A DNA stretch of 64,000 nt from CAVONB01 sp963697205. Lineage in GTDB: Bacteria; Pseudomonadota; Alphaproteobacteria; Rhizobiales; Hyphomicrobiaceae. The notes below the pieces were generated by a model. That model saw only the letters and a list, made by a program, of their open reading frames with translations. It did no database searches and was not told where the DNA came from. The translations under genes were made by a program, and so were the position numbers. The stretch spans positions 248,001 to 312,000 of the forward strand of contig CAVONB010000002.1 in assembly GCA_963697205.1 (NCBI GenBank), in the 5' to 3' direction. Every line of letters starts with the position of its first letter. The stretch's first letter is position 1. Shown piece by piece: positions 7,866 to 16,000 of the stretch.

Positions 7866-10781
7866 TCACTGGCCGAGCCGCTCCAAGAGCGCCGGCACGT
7901 GCACCTGATCGGCCTTGTAGTTTCCGGTCAGCGCGTACATCACGATGTTGATGCCGGTCCGGAAGGCGTGCTCGCGTTGCGGCTCGCCGCCGGGCACCGT
8001 CGGATAGAGCGGCCGCCCGCTCTGATCGAGCGCCCAGGCCGAGGCGAGGTCGTTGGGCGTCACCAGCAGCGAGCTGACGCCGTCGGATCGCCGCGCCCGC
8101 CGGCCCTGCGCACTGTTGGGATCGACCTCGGCCTCAACCCACAGTTGCCCGCCGTCCCAGCGCCCCGGAAACGACCGCAACAGATAGAACGACTTCGTCA
8201 GCACGTGGCCTTCCGGCACCGGCTCGAGCCGCGGAATGTCGAGCCGCCCGAGCAGCCGCTGCAAGGGCGTCGTCCCGCCCGACAGCGGCAGACCCGACGG
8301 CAGGCCGAGCCCATAGTCCTTGGTGTCGAACACGATCATGCCGCCCTGCTTCATGTAGGCGTCGATCTTGTTGAGCGTCACGTCGGAAAGCGTCCGCGCA
8401 TCCGGCAGCACCGGCCAGTAGAGGATCGGGAAGAACGCGATCTCGTCGTTGAGAATGTCGACGCCGAACGGCTCACCCGGCTCCACCGCCGTCCGCCGGC
8501 GCAACTGCTGGCCGAGACCCGAAAGCCCAAGCCGGCTGGTCTCGTCGATCGTGCCGTTGCCCGTCAGCACGTAGCCGATCGTCACCTTGCCCGTGGCAAG
8601 CTGCGCGATCGTCTCCGGCCCGCGCGCCGAAGAGCCGCGCGCGTTTTGTGCAAATGCAGGTCCAGCAGCGCTGAGGAAGATCGCCAAAACGGCGATGCCA
8701 CCGGCACCAGCCAGCAGCACCAAGCCTGCCGCGCCCGACGCCGGCGTCCGCGCGCGGCCGCGACCGAGGAGACCGGCCAGCAACCCGCCCAAAAGCAGCA
8801 CGGCGACGATGTCGGTGAAGATCAGGCCGAGCGCGGCACTCAACAGCGCCGGTTTCAGCGGACGCGCCGTCTCGCTCTCGTATCCGCGCCGCTCCAGTCC
8901 GGCCGGCAGGCCGGCGAGTGGGTTCAGCGTCGACTGCGGCGTCAACACGTTGATCGCGCGGGGGCTGCCCGCGGGCCCGTAGTAGCCCGGCGGGTTGTCG
9001 AGTGACGGCACGATCTTGCCCAGTTGCGCCGCCGCGATCGGTTGTGCCGTCGGCGGCGGGCTCGCCAGCACGCCGAAGCCGTCGAGCGTCTGCGTCGGTG
9101 ACAGGACGTTGGCCGTTTCCGCCGTGCGCACCGCCTCGGTGGTGGCCGCGACCGTCGCCTCGCCACCCGCAGCACCCGACGCCTGGCTGAGCGTGGAGAT
9201 CCTGCGCAGCATCTCCACGAACAGGCCCGACAGCGGCAAATTCGACCACTCCGAGTTGGCGGTGACGTGGAACAGGATCAGCCGCCCGTCGCCCCGCCGC
9301 TCCGCTGTCACCAGCGGCGTGCCGTCCTTGAGCCGCGCCCACACCTGCACGGTATTCGTCAGCCGCGCGGGATCGGCCAGCACCTGCCGCGTCACGCGCA
9401 CGTCCTCCGGCACCTGCAAGCCCGCAAACAGGCTCGCCTCGTCGAATGTCGCTAGCGGCTGCGGCGTCGACCAACTGAGCGCGCCGCCCAGTGCCCGGCC
9501 GCCCACGCGCAGCGCCACCGGCAGCAGATCGTCGCCGCCCTTTTCCAGACGCGGGCCGGCAAAGCGTACCAACACGCCGCCCTTCTTCACCCAGTCATCG
9601 ACCCGATCGCGCACATTGCCCGAAAGCGTGCCGATATCGGCCAGCATCAGCGCCGTGATGTTGCGCTTCAACAGCGTGTCGATCCCCGTCGCCAGATTCG
9701 CATCGTGATCGACGATCACCTCCGAGAACGGCGCAAGCGCGCGTTCCACGTAATAAAGCGATCCCAGCAGCGGCTGCGCCTGCTCCAGGCTCTCGCCCGT
9801 CAACAGCCCGATCCGCTGCCACTGCGAGCGCGCGTCGAGCAGGCTCACAGCGCCCGCCGCCCGCTCTCCGGCGACCTCCACGCGCGTCACCTGGTTCCTG
9901 AGCTCGAGCGGCAGTTCGAACGTCGCCGACGCCGCACGCTCCCGCGCGCTGAGACGGAACGGCACCTCGCCGAGCCTCTGCCCGCGTGCGGAAAACGCGT
10001 GCAGCATGCCGTCCCTGACACCGCCGTCGGCGCGCAGGACCGTCGCCTGCAGCTTGCCGCCGCTGGTCAACCCGGCCGCCACGCCCAAGGCCTCCATGCC
10101 CGCACCGGCCTCGATCAGAACCATCGCACCCCCGCCCGACAGCTGCGCAAGCTTGGCGCCGAAGTCGCGACCCTCGCCGTCGTGATCGATCCCGTCGGTC
10201 AGCCACACCACGTTCGCCGCCGCGCCCGACGGCGTCGACTGCAACGTTTTTTCCAGCGCCGCGAGCAGCGCCGCCCGCTCCGGCTTGAAGGGCTGAGGCA
10301 GCAGCGCCGCCGCCGTCGCACGCGCCTGTCCGGGCGCTTCGACCCGCAGCGTCGTGCTCTTTGCCGCCCGGGCTGTCGCCGCCACGACCACCGGCCGGCT
10401 CTGCGCCTCGGCTTCGCTGACGATACGATCGATCATGCGCTGGCGCTCCGCCCAGCGCGCGCCGGACGTCCAGCCGTTGTCGACGACGATCACCACCGGA
10501 CCTTCGCCCCGCAGCGCGGCCTGGCGGTTCGGATTGAGGATCGGCTCGGCCAGCGCCAGGATGACCAGCGCCGCGGCCAATAGCCGGATCAGCATCAGCC
10601 ACCACGGTGTCTTGGCCGGCGTCTTCTCGGGATTTTCGAGCCCGACCAGGATGCGCGTCGGCGGGAACGCGATCTGCCGCGGCCGCGGCGGCACCGTGCG
10701 CAACAGCCAGTAGATGATCGGCAGTGCAAGCAGGCCCGCCAGCAGCGCGGGATTGAGAAACACCAGGGCGCCAATGCTCAT
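7866..10781 (-). CDS. DUF4159 domain protein with BatA-like N-terminus
   Basis: A 971-residue protein. Residues 1-90 form the BatA-like two-helix membrane anchor (FLNPALLAGLLALPIIYWLL, then RLLAAALVILALAEPIL). A von Willebrand A-like region follows with a degraded metal site (VVDNGWTSG). Two further membrane helices lie near 660-720, and the C-terminal 240 residues are DUF4159 (KVTIGYVLTGNGTIDE, FFPILYWPVL, ADQVHVPALLERL). Its start overlaps the stop of the DUF58 gene by four bases (ATGA), which indicates translational coupling. Function is known only by context. Confidence 0.85.
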   Translation of the reverse strand: MSIGALVFLNPALLAGLLALPIIYWLLRTVPPRPRQIAFPPTRILVGLENPEKTPAKTPWWLMLIRLLAAALVILALAEPILNPNRQAALRGEGPVVIVVDNGWTSGARWAERQRMIDRIVSEAEAQSRPVVVAATARAAKSTTLRVEAPGQARATAAALLPQPFKPERAALLAALEKTLQSTPSGAAANVVWLTDGIDHDGEGRDFGAKLAQLSGGGAMVLIEAGAGMEALGVAAGLTSGGKLQATVLRADGGVRDGMLHAFSARGQRLGEVPFRLSARERAASATFELPLELRNQVTRVEVAGERAAGAVSLLDARSQWQRIGLLTGESLEQAQPLLGSLYYVERALAPFSEVIVDHDANLATGIDTLLKRNITALMLADIGTLSGNVRDRVDDWVKKGGVLVRFAGPRLEKGGDDLLPVALRVGGRALGGALSWSTPQPLATFDEASLFAGLQVPEDVRVTRQVLADPARLTNTVQVWARLKDGTPLVTAERRGDGRLILFHVTANSEWSNLPLSGLFVEMLRRISTLSQASGAAGGEATVAATTEAVRTAETANVLSPTQTLDGFGVLASPPPTAQPIAAAQLGKIVPSLDNPPGYYGPAGSPRAINVLTPQSTLNPLAGLPAGLERRGYESETARPLKPALLSAALGLIFTDIVAVLLLGGLLAGLLGRGRARTPASGAAGLVLLAGAGGIAVLAIFLSAAGPAFAQNARGSSARGPETIAQLATGKVTIGYVLTGNGTIDETSRLGLSGLGQQLRRRTAVEPGEPFGVDILNDEIAFFPILYWPVLPDARTLSDVTLNKIDAYMKQGGMIVFDTKDYGLGLPSGLPLSGGTTPLQRLLGRLDIPRLEPVPEGHVLTKSFYLLRSFPGRWDGGQLWVEAEVDPNSAQGRRARRSDGVSSLLVTPNDLASAWALDQSGRPLYPTVPGGEPQREHAFRTGINIVMYALTGNYKADQVHVPALLERLGQ

Positions 10782-11797
10782 GCCGGCACCTCCCTTGCAG
10801 GCGCAGCCTTGTCCGCACCCGCCGCTGCGCCGGCAGCCGCACCAGACCAGCGATAGTCCCCTGCCGCGCCCTGCATCCGCATCAGCAGCGTGAGCAGGGG
10901 CTCGACCGCCGGCCGGTCGGTGTGATGCACCAGGAACGACCAGCCCAGCCGCTGCGCATGCGCCGTGATGGCCGCGCGATGAGCTTCGAGCTTGGCCCGA
11001 TAGAGCGGCCTCAGGCTTTCCACGCGATCCGCCAGCCAGCGATCGCTTCCTTCAAGACCCATGAACTCCGCGCGCCCCTCGTAGGGCAGCGTCTCCTCGG
11101 CGGGATCGAGCACCTGCACGAGATGCCCGCCCACGCCCTCGCCCGCGAGCACCGACAGCCGCTCCGTGATGACCTCGATCGGATCCAGGAAATCGGAAAA
11201 CAGCACAGCCCCTGAAAACCGCGGCAGCTTGACCGCCGGCGGCAGGCTCACTGCGTAGCTGGCCTCGCCCGCATGCGCGGCCAGCGCCTCCGCGAAACGC
11301 TGCGTCGCACGCCGGCTGGCCAGTGGCGGCAACAGCCCCATCAGCGCCACGCGCTCCCCGCCGCGCACCAGCAGGTCGGCCAGCGCCAGCATCAACACGA
11401 TGCCGCGGTCGCGCTTCGTCGCCACGCCAAGGTCGGCGAAATTCATCGACGCCGAGACATCGGCCCACAGCGACACCGTGTGCGCCGCCTCCCATTCGCG
11501 CTCGCGCACGTAGAGATGGTCGGACGACGCCGAGCGCCGCCAGTCGATCGTCTGCGCGGCATCGCTCGTCTGGTACTGCCGGAACTGCCAGAACGTCTCG
11601 CCCGGGCCGGCGCGCCGACGCCCATGGATGCCATGCGCAACGGTGCTCGTCACCCGCGACACTTCCATCATCAGGTCGGGCAGCACGTCGGCGACGCCCT
11701 GCGCTTCGCCCTGCAACGGCAGCACGCTCGCATCCGTGCGATGCGCGCCGCGCGCCGCCGCATCCCGCCGGGAAACTTGCGCACCAAAAAGGGCCAT
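10778..11797 (-). CDS. DUF58 domain-containing protein
   Basis: A 339-residue protein with the DUF58 core: GRRRAGPGETFWQFRQY, then DWRRSASSDHLYVREREWE, then a von Willebrand A-like metal site in WADVSASMNF. DUF58 proteins pair with MoxR ATPases, and the VWA site probably presents a client. It starts 8 bases after the moxR stop and overlaps the next gene by four. The tail (GAAAGAAAGADKAAPAREVPA region) is Ala-rich and probably disordered. The start at 11797 is the first in-frame ATG after moxR. Confidence 0.85.
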   Translation of the reverse strand: MALFGAQVSRRDAAARGAHRTDASVLPLQGEAQGVADVLPDLMMEVSRVTSTVAHGIHGRRRAGPGETFWQFRQYQTSDAAQTIDWRRSASSDHLYVREREWEAAHTVSLWADVSASMNFADLGVATKRDRGIVLMLALADLLVRGGERVALMGLLPPLASRRATQRFAEALAAHAGEASYAVSLPPAVKLPRFSGAVLFSDFLDPIEVITERLSVLAGEGVGGHLVQVLDPAEETLPYEGRAEFMGLEGSDRWLADRVESLRPLYRAKLEAHRAAITAHAQRLGWSFLVHHTDRPAVEPLLTLLMRMQGAAGDYRWSGAAAGAAAGADKAAPAREVPA

Positions 11798-11805
11798 GTG
11801 GCGGG

Positions 11806-12804
11806 CTACTCCAGCACCTCGGCAAGCCGCCGGATCACCTCGCCGATCTCCTGGCCCTCAGCGCGGGCCGTGAAGGTCAGCGCCATGCGATGCTTGAGCA
11901 CGGGTTCGGCAAGCTGGATCACGTCGTCGATCGAGGGTGCGAAGCGGCCGTCGATCAGCGCCTTGGCGCGCACAGCGAGCATCAGCGCCTGCGAGGCGCG
12001 CGGACCGGGCCCCCACGCCACGAGCCGGTCGGTGTCCGCATTGGAGCCCGTGCCCGGACGCGCGGAGCGCACCAGTTGAAGGATCGCCTCGACCACTTTG
12101 TCGGGTACCGGGATCTGGCGCACCAGCCGCTGCATCGCGATCAGATCCTGCGGACCGATGATCGCCTCCAGCCGGCGCTCCTCCGAGCCCGTCGTCGAGA
12201 ACAGCATCCGCCGCTCGGCCGCCAGGTCCGGATAGCTGACATCGACTTGCAGAAGGAAGCGGTCGAGCTGCGCTTCGGGCAGCGGATAAGTGCCCTCCTG
12301 CTCCAGCGGATTCTGCGTGGCCAGCACGTGGAACGGCGAGGGCACGTCGTGGCGCTGGCCGGCGACGGTCACGTGATGCTCCTGCATCGCCTGCAGCAGC
12401 GCCGACTGCGTCTTCGGGCTGGCGCGATTGATCTCGTCGGCCATCAGCAGCTGTGTGAAGATCGGCCCCTTGATGAACCGGAACTGGCGCTGCGCGCCTG
12501 GCGTTTCCTCCAGGACTTCCGTGCCCGTGATGTCGTAGGGCATGAGGTCCGGCGTGAACTGGATGCGCTTGGCTTCCAGGCCCAGAACCTTGCCCAGCGT
12601 CTCCACCAGCAGCGTCTTGGCGAGGCCCGGCACGCCGATCAGCAGGCAGTGGCCGCCCGCCAACAGCGTGACGAGCGTGCGCTCGATCACCACATCCTGT
12701 CCGAAGATGACGGAGCCGGCGGCCTGATGGACACGTTGCATGCGCTCCGCGGCCGCTTCCAGGCGTGGCACGATGGTCTGGTCTGTTTCGATGACGGTGC
12801 TCAT
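11806..12804 (-). CDS. MoxR-family AAA ATPase
   Basis: A 332-residue AAA+ chaperone-like ATPase. Walker A is GVPGLAKT at residues 57-64 and Walker B is LLMADEIN at about 119-126. The family segment TPDLMPYDITGTEVLEE follows Walker A, and sensor 1 lies in LATQNPLEQEGTYPLPEAQL. MoxR proteins act with VWA-domain partners to insert cofactors or activate complexes, and the next three genes encode such partners. It is the first gene of the operon. The DUF1285 gene is divergent, so the operon promoter should lie in 12805-12949. Confidence 0.93.
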   Translation of the reverse strand: MSTVIETDQTIVPRLEAAAERMQRVHQAAGSVIFGQDVVIERTLVTLLAGGHCLLIGVPGLAKTLLVETLGKVLGLEAKRIQFTPDLMPYDITGTEVLEETPGAQRQFRFIKGPIFTQLLMADEINRASPKTQSALLQAMQEHHVTVAGQRHDVPSPFHVLATQNPLEQEGTYPLPEAQLDRFLLQVDVSYPDLAAERRMLFSTTGSEERRLEAIIGPQDLIAMQRLVRQIPVPDKVVEAILQLVRSARPGTGSNADTDRLVAWGPGPRASQALMLAVRAKALIDGRFAPSIDDVIQLAEPVLKHRMALTFTARAEGQEIGEVIRRLAEVLE

Positions 12805-12949
12805 GGGATCCGACTATAGGCCTCGCCGTTGAAGTCAGGAACAGTGCGGGTTTGAAATTGGTCAGATTATGAAGAAGAGTTGATCGTCCGTCGCGTCCAA
12901 TCGACCAGAGATGGGGCGCCGGCGACGCCAGCGCAATGAGGTGAGGCAC

Positions 12950-13540
12950 ATGGAGGCAGACGCACCCCGGGGCGACACCGGACGCGCGAGCATTGCCGGG
13001 ATCGAGGCCCTGCTCAAGGCCCAGTCGGAAACGGGCCCCGCGCCCGTCGAAAAATGGAATCCGCCCTACTGCGGCGACATCGGCATGGCGATCCGCGGCG
13101 ACGGCGTCTGGATGTACCAGGGCTCGCCCATCGGCCGCATGCCCCTGGTCAAGCTGTTCGCCCGCGTCCTGCGCCGGGACGCCGACGGCCGCCACTACCT
13201 CGTGACCCCCGCCGAGAAGGTCGATGTCGCGGTCGCAGACGCCCCCTTCCTCGCCGTCGAAATGCAACTCGAGGGCGAGGGGCGCGGCCAGACCCTGACG
13301 TTTCGCACCAACGTCGACGATATCGTCTCGGTCGGCCCAGACCATCCCCTGCGCTTCTGCGAGGAGGCCGACAGCGGCGGCCTGAAGCCCTATGTACGTG
13401 TGCGCGGCCGCCTGGAGGCCCTGGTCACCCGGGCGCTCTACTACGACCTGGTCGAGTTGGCCGTCCCCCTCGACGACAGCACAGACCGGCTGGGGCTCTG
13501 GTCCCGCGGCGCCTGTTTTCCCCTCGAGCCGTCCCCCTGA
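12950..13540 (+). CDS. DUF1285 domain-containing protein
   Basis: A 196-residue protein with the DUF1285 hallmarks: WNPPYCGDIGMAI near residue 30, then MPLVKLFARVLRRDADG, YLVTPAEKVDVAVADAPFLA, and a C-terminal ALYYDLVELA. The start at 12950 (MEADAPRG) has GAGGTGAGG just upstream; an earlier ATG at 12911 is in frame but lacks a good site. The family is a small conserved group without an established role. It is transcribed away from the moxR operon, and pairing of the two is common in related genomes. Confidence 0.85.
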   Translation: MEADAPRGDTGRASIAGIEALLKAQSETGPAPVEKWNPPYCGDIGMAIRGDGVWMYQGSPIGRMPLVKLFARVLRRDADGRHYLVTPAEKVDVAVADAPFLAVEMQLEGEGRGQTLTFRTNVDDIVSVGPDHPLRFCEEADSGGLKPYVRVRGRLEALVTRALYYDLVELAVPLDDSTDRLGLWSRGACFPLEPSP

Positions 13541-13601
13541 CGCCACCCCCGCCGAGGGGCCGGAGCGCAATGCGCGCCGAACAGCCCCGTGAGCGAAAAA
13601 A

Positions 13602-14570
13602 CTACTTAAATCGATAGTCCTGCCGGAAGCTGCGCTGATCCACGGTCGCCCCCTCGGGCGGCTGCGGAAAGCGCACGCGGCGCACCGCACCCAGGGCGGC
13701 CTCCTCCAGCCGTGCATTTCCGCTCGAGTCCGCCACACGGACCGCATCGAGCCCGCCCCGGCGGCCGATCACGAACACCACCGCGACCCGGCCCCGCCCC
13801 TTCACCGGCTTTGGCGGCGAACCCTGCAGCAGGCGCGCCACCTCGCGACCGAAGGCCTGCAAGGCCCCCGGGCTCGCCGCCTGTACCTGCGCTGCACCAG
13901 CCCCCACGACACCGGAGGACACCGAAGCCGCCTGCGATGCTGCAGCCGCCATACCGGCCTCTCGCGGCGGCATTGACAGCTGATGTGCCGCTGGCACGGC
14001 CTCCGGCGGCTTCGTTAGCATCGCGGCCTCTGCGACAGGCTCCGCAATTGGCTCCGGCTTCGATTGAACGTCGTTCCTGATGGCCTCCAGCATGGGCTCC
14101 ACCGGGCTCTCGACCGCCGCATCCGGCCGGGGCACCGTCTCAGGCCGATCCAGCACCGTCTCGGCCTCGACCGGTGGCGCCTCGCGCACGGCCGCCAGCT
14201 CGGCCATCGGCTCCGGCTGGCGGTCCATCGTCTCGGTCGCGGGATCCTGCAGCGATCCCGTCTGTACCGGCGCCGATGCGACAGCGGCCTCGGCCGGCAC
14301 GCCTGCCTCGCCGCCCGCCAGCGCGACGGCCGGCACGATCTCCACCGCGATCGCTTCCAGCCGGTCGCCCGCCCCGCCGATGCGCGCATCCGGCGTCGGC
14401 CACAGCACGGCGGCCACGGCCCCGTGCCCGATCACGGCCGCGACCAGCGCTCCGATCCAAGCCCCCCTCTCCGGGAGCGGGCGCGGCACCGCGAGCGGCG
14501 CATGCACGGCCGGCGCCGCGGCATGTGACGCCTCGGGGACACTGTTCGGATCGGGTCGGCCGTCGAGCAT
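13602..14570 (-). CDS. TonB-family energy transducer
   Basis: A 322-residue protein. There is one membrane helix at about residues 37-57 (GAWIGALVAAVIGHGAVAAVL), then a long periplasmic Pro/Glu/Ala-rich linker. The C-terminal TonB fold starts near 235 with KGRGRVAVVFVIGRRGGLDAV and ends in VRRVRFPQPPEGATVDQRSF. TonB links the proton-motive force to outer-membrane receptors. No exbB, exbD or receptor gene is adjacent, so the partner genes lie elsewhere. It is a single gene, convergent with DUF1285. Confidence 0.85.
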   Translation of the reverse strand: MLDGRPDPNSVPEASHAAAPAVHAPLAVPRPLPERGAWIGALVAAVIGHGAVAAVLWPTPDARIGGAGDRLEAIAVEIVPAVALAGGEAGVPAEAAVASAPVQTGSLQDPATETMDRQPEPMAELAAVREAPPVEAETVLDRPETVPRPDAAVESPVEPMLEAIRNDVQSKPEPIAEPVAEAAMLTKPPEAVPAAHQLSMPPREAGMAAAASQAASVSSGVVGAGAAQVQAASPGALQAFGREVARLLQGSPPKPVKGRGRVAVVFVIGRRGGLDAVRVADSSGNARLEEAALGAVRRVRFPQPPEGATVDQRSFRQDYRFK

Positions 14571-14612
14571 GATGAGCCGATTACACCCTCTGGGCCTGCC
14601 GCGCAGTGGGCC

Positions 14613-15566
14613 TTAAGCCACACCCGGGCGCCGTTTGAAGCCCTTCGGCAGCTCCGCCTCCTTGCGGCCCGCATAGATGCACGACAGCTTCACGCCGGTC
14701 GTCTGCTCCTTGACGGAGGCCAGCGAGGCCGGCGTCGTCGGCACGCATGTGAGGCAGGCGTTCTTCATGGTCTCCAGCGGCGGCTCGCCCTTGATCGCCT
14801 CGACCACCGGGATCGCAGCATCGATCCTGGCTTTCGGCCCACGCGCCACCACGACCACCGTGCCCTCCGATCCCGTCACGCCGCCGCCGCCCACGTGCAC
14901 GGCATCGAGCCCGAACAGCACCTTCATCGCCGTGATCTCGGTGACCACCTTGGCGTTGATCATCGGCATCATGCCGATCTTCTGGCCCGTGTGATAATAG
15001 AGATTGTCGTGCCCGAGCTGGTTGCACGCGGCCTTGACCGACGCGACCATCTTTTCCAGCCCCACCGGCACGATCAGCTTCACGCCGCGCCCCGAGATGA
15101 AGCCGTAGGCAAAGCCGATCGTCCCGCAGCCGTGATGCGCGCAGAACACGCCCGCGTTGCCCTCCGCATCGACGGCATTGGCGCCCTTGATGAAAATCGT
15201 GCCTGGCCCGCCCGGCTCGAGCACCTTGTCCATCATCGGCGCCGGCGGGATCACCTTGCCCCGGTCGAGCACGATCATGGGCCCCTTCTCGTCGGGCGCC
15301 GTCTGGCACATCACGCCGTTGAACATGTGCCCGGACAGGAACGTGCCGCGCCCGCGGCCTTCGGGAAAGCGCCCCATCAACTCCTCGGCGACGTAGACGT
15401 TGGTGGAACCGTGCGCGACAACAATCAGATCGTCCTTGAGTGCGTGCCGCACCTCCGGCAGCGCCGCCACCGCCTTGCCGATCAGCCGCTTGGATTCGGC
15501 CGGCGTGAACGCGAATGCAGCGCGCACCTCGTCCGCACTATCGATCGCGCCGTTCATCTGGCTCAT
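14613..15566 (-). CDS. Conserved protein of unknown function
   Basis: A 317-residue protein I do not recognise. The start at 15566 (MSQMNGAIDSADEVRAAF) follows a GGAGGAAC site. Gly-rich turns are notable: VVAHGSTNVYVAEELMG, FIKGANAVDAEGNAGVF, GCGTIGFAYGFISGRGVKLI and DAVHVGGGGVTGSEGT. It also has several cysteines, including NACLTCVPTT near the end. The ANAVDxxGN pattern is reminiscent of NagB/RpiA/CoA-transferase-like folds, but that is only a guess. No signal peptide or membrane helix is visible, so a cytosolic enzyme is likely. It is separated from tonB by 42 bases on the same strand. Confidence 0.6.
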   Translation of the reverse strand: MSQMNGAIDSADEVRAAFAFTPAESKRLIGKAVAALPEVRHALKDDLIVVAHGSTNVYVAEELMGRFPEGRGRGTFLSGHMFNGVMCQTAPDEKGPMIVLDRGKVIPPAPMMDKVLEPGGPGTIFIKGANAVDAEGNAGVFCAHHGCGTIGFAYGFISGRGVKLIVPVGLEKMVASVKAACNQLGHDNLYYHTGQKIGMMPMINAKVVTEITAMKVLFGLDAVHVGGGGVTGSEGTVVVVARGPKARIDAAIPVVEAIKGEPPLETMKNACLTCVPTTPASLASVKEQTTGVKLSCIYAGRKEAELPKGFKRRPGVA

Positions 15567-15672
15567 GGGAGTTCCTCCGGACGTTTCTGTAGGGCTGACC
15601 GGCGTCGCCAATAGGCGCGCCGCAGGTTCGGCGCGCATCCTCGCCGTTCACGCCGCGTCGGGCAAGCCGGCG

Positions 15673-15757
15673 TGAAAAATGGGGACGGCATTGAGCGGAC
15701 CCGCCGCGCACATTCGTCTGTGCCCTCATTCTAAATGGAACCGTCCCCAATTTTCCG
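15673..15757. repeat. Diverged REP-like doublet
   Basis: GAAAAATGGGGACGG at 15673 and CCGTCCCCAATTTTCC at about 15741 form distant inverted arms that resemble the AAAATGGGGACACCC repeat found at 1.8, 19.7 and 21.8 kb. It lies in the 434-base gap before the FG-GAP gene. No other gene is seen in the gap. Confidence 0.45.
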
Positions 15758-16000
15758 CCCGCCGTGGAAATGTCCGCCCATTCGCCCCGCTTACCGGCTG
15801 CCTCCACCAAAAGGGTGATGCGCGCGGCGCCCGGCGGCGTCTAGGCTCGGTTCGCGCGGTGCGGGTTGCGGCAACGCACAGGCGGCTACGAGTTCACCAC
15901 GAGTTGCCGGCGATCAAGGGAATGCTGCACTTTCCGGCATTCGGCAGCCAGGCGTCTCACGCCTGCGGATACTTGGTGCGGAACGGATTGAGGGGGCCCC

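Noticed and set aside
6008..7951. Long open frame on the plus strand opposite the 709-residue membrane protein
   Set aside because: It is Arg/His-rich with no family motif, a typical antisense shadow in GC-rich DNA. The minus-strand gene has clear domains.
11858..13747. Long minus-strand frame across moxR and DUF1285
   Set aside because: It overlaps two well-supported genes in another frame and shows no domain.
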